Both the position numbers and the translations under genes were made by a program. This document shows, piece by piece, positions 1 to 4,106 of a stretch of 7,987 bases of DNA. The DNA comes from an uncultured Bacteroidales bacterium (GTDB lineage Bacteria; Bacteroidota; Bacteroidia; Bacteroidales; Muribaculaceae): positions 1 to 7,987 of the forward strand of contig CAJLWO010000076.1 in NCBI GenBank assembly GCA_905210435.1. Direction: 5' to 3'. Each line of letters starts with the position of its first letter. The stretch's first letter is position 1. The notes under the pieces were generated by a model. It worked only from the letters and a program-made list of their open reading frames with translations, was not told the origin of the DNA and searched no databases.

Positions 1-48
1 GCGCGCTCGGGACTTCCACCCGTTAGATTATGCCCATGTCGGGCAAAC
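1..48 (-). mobile_element. 5' end of a group IIC intron (continues beyond the left edge)
   Basis: Read on the minus strand from 48 down to 1, the sequence starts GTTTGCCCGACATGGGC, continues with ATAATCTAACGGG and then TGGAAGTCCCGAGC. This aligns closely with what I remember of the Oceanobacillus iheyensis group IIC intron start (GUGUGCCCGGCAUGGG, then GGGUGAGAGUCCCGAAC). Two short domain I stems are visible: GCCC pairing with GGGC, and CGGG pairing with CCCG around a TGGAAGT loop. The first five bases, GTTTG, differ by one from the consensus GUGYG. The intron would run leftwards out of the window, so its reverse transcriptase and domains V-VI cannot be seen. It begins directly after a hairpin plus T-run (49-80), the typical target of this class. 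Alternative: an unrelated gene tail, since short open frames also cross this stretch (stops at 24-26 and 49-51 on the plus strand). The match rests on memory, not a search. Confidence 0.68.
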
Positions 49-49
49 T

Positions 50-80
50 AAAAAAGCTGCCGCAACACGGCAGCTTTTTT
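50..80. terminator. Bidirectional intrinsic terminator, likely intron insertion target
   Basis: A perfect 13-bp stem is formed by AAAAAAGCTGCCG (50-62) and CGGCAGCTTTTTT (68-80) with a CAACA loop. It has a T-run on either strand, so it can end transcription both ways. On the minus strand the hairpin and its T-run lie directly before the proposed intron start at 48. Which gene it originally served is unclear: no gene is visible next to it inside the window. Confidence 0.85.
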
Positions 81-135
81 TATTATCACCCGTTTCACGG
101 CACAAGCCGAAATATGCAAACAAGCCGATTTCATC

Positions 136-210
136 AGCTGCCGCGCCGGGGCACAGCCCTGCAACCCACTTGCAATCAACACATTTCATCGCCAAGCAAT
201 TACTGAGCGC
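136..210 (-). repeat. Degenerate copy of the GGGCTGCACC hairpin repeat
   Basis: This stretch aligns with 313-385 in the same orientation. Shared landmarks are a CCGGGG core, CAGCCCTGCAA, AATCAA, ATCG, TTAC and TGAG, with roughly 70% identity by eye. The hairpin has decayed here: the left arm reads GCTGCCGCG where the intact form has GGCTGCACC. No gene is seen in 81-458; these repeats are its main content. Confidence 0.55.
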
Positions 211-282
211 GGTAACTATTCAGTGAATATGTACGATGTAAAGTGTTCATTATCAGTGTTGGGCCGCACCCCGGTGCAGCCG
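211..282 (+). repeat. Hairpin repeat unit, left half of an inverted pair
   Basis: Positions 221-282 match 4004-4065 at 59 of 62 bases. The unit holds the linker ATTATCAGTGT (249-259) and ends in a hairpin core, GGCCGCACC-CC-GGTGCAGCC, with one mispair compared with the intact copies. It begins with GGTAACTATTCAGT (211-224), which recurs inverted at 365-378 with one difference. Positions 211-378 may therefore be one 168-bp element bounded by 14-bp terminal inverted repeats. No coding sequence is inside, so it would be a non-autonomous element. Confidence 0.7.
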
Positions 283-312
283 AAACCAATGCAAACGGGT
301 GTTATCTTCAAC

Positions 313-385
313 GGCTACACCGGGGTGCAGCCCTGCAATACGCTCGTAATCAATAAGTTTATCGACTAAATAGTTACCTGAGTGC
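313..385 (-). repeat. Hairpin repeat unit, right half of an inverted pair
   Basis: The hairpin GGCTACACC-GG-GGTGCAGCC at 313-332 is the same module as at 262-281 in opposite orientation. Its one imperfect pair would be a G-U wobble if read on the minus strand. It is followed by CCTGCAA and then ACTAAATAGTTACC (365-378), the inverted partner of 211-224. The whole stretch is also a diverged direct copy of 136-210. Confidence 0.65.
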
Positions 386-434
386 AATGATAAGGTTAAA
401 AAATCTTAACCAATCGCATTTTCTCACCCAAAAA

Positions 435-466
435 TTATGTTGTATAACATAAAACCATTACCTTTG
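435..466 (+). promoter_or_regulatory. Bacteroidetes-type promoter
   Basis: TACCTTTG at 459-466 is a perfect TAnnTTTG (-7) element. The upstream element is weaker: TTATG at 435-439 sits at the right distance (19 nt) but is not a perfect TTTG, and a TTG lies at 440-442. Transcription would start around 471-473, about six bases before the small reading frame at 479. The region is AT-rich, in contrast to the GC-rich repeats on its left. Confidence 0.75.
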
Positions 467-478
467 CATCAGTTTTTC

Positions 479-499
479 ATGGTATTAGATTTAAGGTAA
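479..499 (+). CDS. Possible six-residue leader peptide MVLDLR
   Basis: The frame ATG GTA TTA GAT TTA AGG TAA lies just after the expected transcription start and ends five bases before the terminator hairpin begins (504). This arrangement would fit a leader peptide whose translation affects the hairpin. With only six codons, and two leucine TTA codons in a GC-rich genome, the evidence is positional. It could instead be a conserved RNA motif that happens to read open. No Shine-Dalgarno site is possible if the RNA starts at about 472, so initiation would be nearly leaderless. Confidence 0.35.
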   Translation: MVLDLR

Positions 500-503
500 G
501 AAG

Positions 504-540
504 ATTATTCGTCGAGACGACGAGTAATTTTTTTTATTTT
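504..540 (+). terminator. U-tailed hairpin ending the short leader unit
   Basis: ATTATTCGTCG (504-514) pairs with CGACGAGTAAT (518-528) over 11 bp with one G-U pair and an AGA loop. A run of eight T, then ATTTT, follows. This is a classic intrinsic terminator for plus-strand transcripts. Confidence 0.85.
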
Positions 541-566
541 ATACCTGTCCCATCCCCGCCGACTAA

Positions 567-854
567 ATTCCATCGAATTTCCAGATACCACAAAACCACT
601 CCATTACAAAGATATTTGCCGCCAAAAACGGTAACACGACCCCTGTGACTCTCAACGGCTACAACATCTACCGCGACGGCATATGTCTCAACGCCGAGCC
701 GGTGGCCGAAACAGCCTTCACCGACAGCGACATCGCTGACAACAAGCTCCACAACTACACCCTCACCGGTAAAGCCCGTACTGCAATACCCCTCGCCCAA
801 GGCTTCTACATAGTGAAAGCCGGCACCGCAGCAGCCAAAATCATAGTGAAATAA
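567..854 (+). pseudogene. Remnant of a type IX-secreted protein (FnIII-like piece plus sorting tail)
   Basis: The frame is open from just after a stop at 564-566 to a TAA at 852-854, with no ATG and only a GTG at 645. The middle reads GYNIYRDG, LNAEPV, FTDSDI and HNYTL, which resembles the strand pattern of fibronectin III-like repeats in Bacteroidetes surface proteins. The end, QGFYIVKAG followed by AAAKIIVK, looks like a type IX secretion C-terminal sorting tail (compare GVYIVKV..KVVV). The two parts are joined directly, with no room for a full sorting domain, so I read it as an internally deleted 3' scrap of a much longer gene. The body of the gene, its signal peptide and any enzyme domain are gone. 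It lies 26 bp after the terminator of the short leader unit, whose promoter may once have served it. A functional 69-residue protein from GTG 645 is possible but less likely. Confidence 0.55.
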
Positions 855-883
855 AGCAGCGTAACAACGCAGCCCACCAACAA

Positions 884-1021
884 GGATGTTGCAAAACTGC
901 GAAATTTCGGCTAACAATGTAGGGACGCACGGTCGGTGCGTCCGATAATACACTGATAATCAATGCTCGCTTTCCGGACGCACAGACCGTGCGTCCCTAC
1001 ATTGGAAGTTTTGCAACATCC
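884..1021. repeat. 138-bp nested palindromic element
   Basis: Two sets of inverted arms share one centre. The outer arms are GGATGTTGCAAAACT (884-898) and its exact complement (1007-1021). The inner arms are 915-944 and 975-1004, which pair at 29 of 30 bases. Each inner arm is itself a hairpin: GGACGCAC and GTGCGTCC around GGTCG or, in the right arm, its equivalent. The central spacer holds ACACTGATAAT (950-960), the exact complement of the linker found in the repeats at 249-259 and 4032-4042. There is no reading frame of note. It looks like a miniature or REP-type element in the gap between the remnant gene and the MATE gene terminator. Confidence 0.8.
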
Positions 1022-1036
1022 TCAATCCCCAAAATG

Positions 1037-1076
1037 AAAAAACCGCGCCTGCCGCAAATCGACAGGCGCGGTTTTT
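1037..1076 (-). terminator. Intrinsic terminator of the MATE gene
   Basis: AAAAACCGCGCCTG is matched by CAGGCGCGGTTTTT across an 11-nt loop, a stem of about 14 bp with the A/T arms included. On the minus strand it lies 24 bp after the MATE stop codon and ends in a T-run, so it serves that gene. It could also stop plus-strand transcripts coming from the left. Confidence 0.88.
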
Positions 1077-1099
1077 ATACTTTCCATATCACGGATACA

Positions 1100-2434
1100 T
1101 CATTTGAATTGACGGAGCTGCCACACTATCATCACTATCGTGACGACAAATGCCGCGATGTCCGACACCGGGAAACACAGCCATATACCTTTCAGCCCGT
1201 AGATGCCGGGCAATATCAGCAACGTCGGTATCAGAAACAGCACCTGTCGCGTCAGGCTCAGGAATATCGACTTCCCCACCTTACCTATCGCCTGGAAAAA
1301 CGTGGTCGACACAATCTGTATACCCACCATCCAGAACATCGACATAGCTATCGTCAGATAGCGTCCCGTATCCCGCACAAGCACCTCATCGGTCAGAAAC
1401 GCGCTTGCCAACTGCTCGGGCACGAGCATACCGAGTGCCCATCCCGCCACGCTCACGCCCGTAGCTACCGCTGCAGCTATCAGGAACGCACGTTTCATAC
1501 GGCCATATTGCTTCGCGCCGTAGTTATATCCCGCTATCGGCTGCATACCCTGGCATATACCGATGATAAACGCCACCACAAACGCCGTCACCGTCACAAA
1601 CACACCCGCCGACGCTATCGCGTCTGAGCCGCCGTAGCGGTTGAGCGTATTGTTGATGAGTATATTTATCAGGCACCCGGCCAGATTGACTATGCACGGG
1701 GCGGCTCCGATTCCCACTATACCCAGTATGATGCGGCTGTCGGGACGGTAGATGCCGCGCCTGAACCGCACTATGCCTTTCCCTCTCACGAAATGGCTCA
1801 TGACAAACACCGCCGATACCGCCATAGCTATGTCGGTGGCTATCGCGGCTCCCTTGATGCCCCAGTCAAGCACGTAGATGAATATCGGGTCGAGCACCAC
1901 ATTGACGCCCGCGCCGATAAACATCGTCACCATCGCACGCGTAGGGAAACCCGACGCACGCATTATGTTGTTGAACGAGAAAGCGATATTGGTCAGAAAA
2001 AGTCCCGGCAGCACATACAGCATCATGTCGCGCGCATACGGCAGATTGGCCTCCGTGGCGCCGAACAGCTCCAGCAGGTCGTCGAGAAAGAGGTAGAACA
2101 ACGCGATATACACCGCACCGATGGCAAGTGTCAGCACGAGCGAATTGCCCGTGACGCGCAGCGCCGACTCCTCATCCTTGTTGCCGAGCATTATCGACAC
2201 ACGCGCCGACGCTCCCGCGCCGATAAGCACTCCGAGCGCCGTCGATATATTCACCACCGGAAACGTGATTGCAAGCCCCGCCATAGCGTCGGTGCCCACC
2301 ACCTGGCCGATAAATATACGGTCGACGATATTATAAAGCTGCATCACCACGATGCCCACCACAGCCGGCACGCTGTAGCGCAGCAAAAGTTTTCCCACCG
2401 GCATTCCGGCCAGTTCCTGCAATCTCTTGTCCAT
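1100..2434 (-). CDS. MATE-family multidrug/metabolite efflux transporter
   Basis: The 444-residue protein is an inner-membrane exporter of the MATE family, which moves drugs or metabolites outward using a Na+ or H+ gradient. Almost the whole chain is hydrophobic and consistent with twelve helices in two lobes. Family signatures are visible: VDRIFIGQVVG near residues 37-47, LDPIFIYVLDWGIKGAAIAT at 181-200 ending the first lobe, and QGMQPIAGYNYGAKQ at 295-309 in the second. A charged loop near 218-235 separates the lobes. The length is normal for the family. The overall look is closer to MepA-type members than to NorM, but the substrate cannot be told. The start ATG at 2434 has AAAGGA a few bases upstream and the MDKRLQELAG opening is typical. 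It is monocistronic: a terminator lies 24 bp downstream and a palindrome lies upstream of the start. Confidence 0.95.
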   Translation of the reverse strand: MDKRLQELAGMPVGKLLLRYSVPAVVGIVVMQLYNIVDRIFIGQVVGTDAMAGLAITFPVVNISTALGVLIGAGASARVSIMLGNKDEESALRVTGNSLVLTLAIGAVYIALFYLFLDDLLELFGATEANLPYARDMMLYVLPGLFLTNIAFSFNNIMRASGFPTRAMVTMFIGAGVNVVLDPIFIYVLDWGIKGAAIATDIAMAVSAVFVMSHFVRGKGIVRFRRGIYRPDSRIILGIVGIGAAPCIVNLAGCLINILINNTLNRYGGSDAIASAGVFVTVTAFVVAFIIGICQGMQPIAGYNYGAKQYGRMKRAFLIAAAVATGVSVAGWALGMLVPEQLASAFLTDEVLVRDTGRYLTIAMSMFWMVGIQIVSTTFFQAIGKVGKSIFLSLTRQVLFLIPTLLILPGIYGLKGIWLCFPVSDIAAFVVTIVMIVWQLRQFK

Positions 2435-2454
2435 AATAATCCTTTCAATTATAA

Positions 2455-2472
2455 AATAGCTATGTAGCTATT
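2455..2472. promoter_or_regulatory. Operator-like palindrome upstream of the MATE gene
   Basis: AATAGCTA-TG-TAGCTATT is a perfect 18-bp palindrome ending 21 bp upstream of the MATE start codon. The position fits a dimeric repressor site, as is common for efflux pumps. No regulator gene lies next to it, and I do not see a convincing TAnnTTTG promoter there, so the role is inferred from position and symmetry only. Confidence 0.35.
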
Positions 2473-2478
2473 ACACAC

Positions 2479-2568
2479 CATCATGTAGGGCTGCACCCCG
2501 GTGCAGCCGATAGCCAGTATGATTATCAGCTGCCCAGCGGCTGCTCCCTGGAGCAGCCCTACATCATG
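2479..2568. repeat. 90-bp inverted pair of hairpin repeats
   Basis: The left half, CATGTAGGGCTGC..., ends in hairpin GGCTGCACC-CC-GGTGCAGCC (2489-2508). The right half holds hairpin GGCTGCTCC-CT-GGAGCAGCC (2539-2558) and ends GCAGCCCTACATCATG. The outer GTAGGGCTGC arms are complementary, and the spacer includes GATTATCAG (2521-2529), similar to the linker of the other repeats. The two hairpins differ by a swapped A-T/T-A pair that keeps the stem intact. It separates the MATE gene from the terminator of the TPR gene. Confidence 0.8.
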
Positions 2569-2601
2569 CAACCGTCAGAATCAGTTTTTACCCCCCCCCT
2601 T

Positions 2602-2633
2602 AAAAACACGAGAGGGCGCAATCATGCGCCCTC
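2602..2633 (-). terminator. Probable terminator of the TPR gene
   Basis: GAGGGCGCA (2612-2620) pairs with TGCGCCCTC (2625-2633) around ATCA. On the minus strand a run of five T follows after a TCGTG spacer, so the U-tract is short and displaced. It lies 25 bp beyond the TPR stop codon. A run of nine C (plus strand) lies just further on. Confidence 0.65.
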
Positions 2634-2658
2634 CGCTATATCGTTGTCCTGTTCCTGC

Positions 2659-3342
2659 TTACTTCCCTGCAAGTTGCTTTGCGCGCTCGAGGTCTTTCTC
2701 GATATTGAAGTATGTGTTGCTCATGAACTGGGGATATTTGTCCATGATTTCCTGATAGATGGCGGCCTCGTCGCTGTATTTCTTCTGCTCGTGGTAGATG
2801 TGGGCGAGTTTCACCATGAATATCGGAGTATAGTAAGGATTGCCTGCGCTTTCCGAGATAGCGTCTTTGTAAGCCTTGACGGCATCTTCGAGCTTGTCGG
2901 TATTGACATAGCAGTCGCCGAGGAGCGAAAGCGATGCCGGGCCGATTATGGCGTCTTTCACGCTGTAGTCCTTCAGATACTTGATGGCTTCCTCATATTT
3001 TCCCTGCTTGTAGAGACCGATTGCAGCCATGAGTTTCGCACGGTTGGCGGCGTCGTAACTGCCTTCTGCCACCTTCTGGTACATTACGGTGGAAGTGGAG
3101 TCGTTGCCGGTCATCAGCAGTTCGCGGTCAGCCTGGCCGATAGCGTTGTCCATCTTCTTGACTGCCGGCTTCTTCACTAAGAATATGTATACTATTACGC
3201 CCACTACAATCGCGGCTATCACGATGCCGATGATTGAGAGGACCTTCATGTTTTTCTGCACCTTGGCGCTTAAGCCTGTGAGAGAATCGTTAAGGTTGTC
3301 GATTGATGTGCGAGTCTCCTCGCCGGTTGTTTTCTTTGACAT
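2659..3342 (-). CDS. Membrane-anchored tetratricopeptide repeat protein (YfgM-like layout)
   Basis: The 227-residue protein has a short, polar N-terminal part (1-32), one membrane helix at about 33-56 (IIGIVIAAIVVGVIVYIFLV), and then a soluble domain facing the periplasm if the usual orientation holds. The soluble part contains TPR-like helix pairs at about 100-128 (LYKQGKYEEAIKYL), 135-168 (LLGDCYVNTDKLEDAVKAY) and 173-205 (LAHIYHEQKKYSDEAAIY). This layout resembles YfgM/COG2976 proteins, which bind envelope chaperones or the Sec translocon, but the partner here is unknown. The start at 3342 opens MSKKTTGEET and is supported by a perfect promoter about 45-75 bp upstream. The gene is transcribed alone, divergently from cdd. 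Confidence 0.88.
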   Translation of the reverse strand: MSKKTTGEETRTSIDNLNDSLTGLSAKVQKNMKVLSIIGIVIAAIVVGVIVYIFLVKKPAVKKMDNAIGQADRELLMTGNDSTSTVMYQKVAEGSYDAANRAKLMAAIGLYKQGKYEEAIKYLKDYSVKDAIIGPASLSLLGDCYVNTDKLEDAVKAYKDAISESAGNPYYTPIFMVKLAHIYHEQKKYSDEAAIYQEIMDKYPQFMSNTYFNIEKDLERAKQLAGK

Positions 3343-3385
3343 TACAAGTGATGTATTGTTGGTATTTTACTATTTTTCTGAAGTG

Positions 3386-3416
3386 CAAAATTAAGCAAAT
3401 ATCAGTAATGCGCAAA
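3386..3416 (-). promoter_or_regulatory. Promoter of the TPR gene
   Basis: On the minus strand, TTTG (3413-3416), 19 nt, and TAATTTTG (3386-3393) match the Bacteroidetes consensus TTTG-N19-TAnnTTTG at every fixed base. The start of transcription would be near 3380, giving a leader of about 37 nt. Confidence 0.75.
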
Positions 3417-3433
3417 ATTTAGCGCCTCAAATT

Positions 3434-3465
3434 TTTGCTTTTTGCCATGAAATTTGTTTTATTTG
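3434..3465 (+). promoter_or_regulatory. Candidate promoter of cdd
   Basis: TTTG at 3434-3437, then 20 nt, then TTTATTTG at 3458-3465, which departs from TAnnTTTG at one fixed base. It would give a leader of about 36 nt before the ATG at 3508. It is weaker than the divergent promoter for the TPR gene. Confidence 0.4.
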
Positions 3466-3507
3466 CGAACTCACCCCTCCCGCAATCCTTTTAACAGGTT
3501 TTTAATC

Positions 3508-3981
3508 ATGAAAAATATCGATATCACCATCCCCGTAATATCCGCCTCCTGTTCGGAGCTTACTCCCGTGCAGCAGCGTCTTGTCGACCTCGCCCGCGAA
3601 GCCACGCACCGCAGCTACTCCCCCTACAGCCGGTTCAATGTCGGCGCCGCCATACTCCTCTCCGACGGCAACATCGTCACCGGCGCCAATCAGGAAAACG
3701 CCGCCTTCCCCTCCGGCACTTGCGCCGAACGCACCGCATGCTACTATGCCGGAGCCAATTACCCCGACGCGCGCTTCGAAAAAATCGCCATAGCGGCCCG
3801 CGGCACCGACGGCCTCGAGGTCGTGCAGCCCATCCCCCCCTGCGGAGCATGCCGCCAGGCTCTTCTCGAATATGAAAAACTTGCCGGACACGACGTCGAG
3901 GTGCTCCTCGCCGGCCGCGACGAAATCTACATCCTCCCCTCGGTCAAGGCTCTCCTCCCCCTCTCATTCTCCGACTTCTGA
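3508..3981 (+). CDS. cdd: Cytidine deaminase
   Basis: The 157-residue enzyme hydrolyses cytidine and deoxycytidine to uridine and deoxyuridine plus ammonia, in cytosolic pyrimidine salvage. The zinc site is complete: Cys72 and catalytic Glu74 in TCAER, and Cys112 and Cys115 in PPCGACRQ. The nucleoside-binding stretch FNVGAA (43-48) and NQENAA (61-66) are present. Three cysteines as zinc ligands and the short length indicate the small homotetrameric type rather than the longer E. coli-like dimeric type. I take the ATG at 3508 as the start; the frame extends upstream to a TTG at 3454, but those 18 residues overlap the promoter and are not typical of the family. The N-terminal 18 residues before LTPVQQRL are somewhat variable in look. 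It is followed by a repeat copy and faces the GH30 gene tail to tail. Confidence 0.96.
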   Translation: MKNIDITIPVISASCSELTPVQQRLVDLAREATHRSYSPYSRFNVGAAILLSDGNIVTGANQENAAFPSGTCAERTACYYAGANYPDARFEKIAIAARGTDGLEVVQPIPPCGACRQALLEYEKLAGHDVEVLLAGRDEIYILPSVKALLPLSFSDF

Positions 3982-3993
3982 CCATCCTACGCG

Positions 3994-4065
3994 CGTAACA
4001 AATCAGCGAATATGTACGATGTAAAGTGTTCATTATCAGTGTAGGGCTGCACCCCGGTGCAGCCG
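3994..4065 (+). repeat. Solo hairpin repeat copy between cdd and the GH30 gene
   Basis: Positions 4004-4065 match 221-282 at 59 of 62 bases, including linker ATTATCAGTGT (4032-4042) and a perfect 9-bp hairpin, GGCTGCACC-CC-GGTGCAGCC. The similarity to the terminal GGTAAC box is only partial (CGTAAC), and the inverted right half seen at 313-385 is absent. It sits in the convergent gap of 125 bp, where no T-tailed terminator is visible, so the hairpin may also serve as an RNA 3' end. Confidence 0.8.
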
Positions 4066-4106
4066 CCAAACGAAAGTTGATTATGCAGTCGCCTCTCCGA
4101 CCTTGC

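Larger units (their letters stand above)
471..540 (+). ncRNA. Short structured transcript: leader/attenuator or small RNA
   Basis: A transcript from the promoter at 435-466 would run only about 65-70 nt before an intrinsic terminator. The 5' part carries GGTATTAGATTTAAGGTAA (481-499), which I associate, from memory only, with leaders that recur in Bacteroidales genomes. The first bases also encode a six-residue frame (479-499). The 3' part is an 11-bp hairpin followed by eight T. It may act as an independent small RNA, or as an attenuator in front of the gene that once occupied 541-854. I do not recognise a named RNA family with certainty. Confidence 0.6.

Noticed and set aside
1..51. Tail of a plus-strand protein gene ending at 26 or 51
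   Set aside because: Short open stretches exist in all three frames but none is recognisable, while the minus strand matches a group IIC intron start.
136..385. CRISPR array
   Set aside because: The repeats are few, palindromic, in both orientations, diverged, and lack regular spacers and cas genes.
989..1627. Long plus-strand frame opposite the MATE gene
   Set aside because: It is antisense to an unmistakable membrane transporter, is rich in Arg and His as expected for a shadow frame, and crosses the repeat and the terminator.
1793..2467. Second long plus-strand frame opposite the MATE gene
   Set aside because: Same composition bias (His, Arg) and no domain; explained by GC-rich codon use of the minus-strand gene.
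3454..3507. Upstream extension of cdd from TTG
   Set aside because: The 18 added residues overlap the likely promoter and are not like known cytidine deaminases; the ATG at 3508 is better placed.
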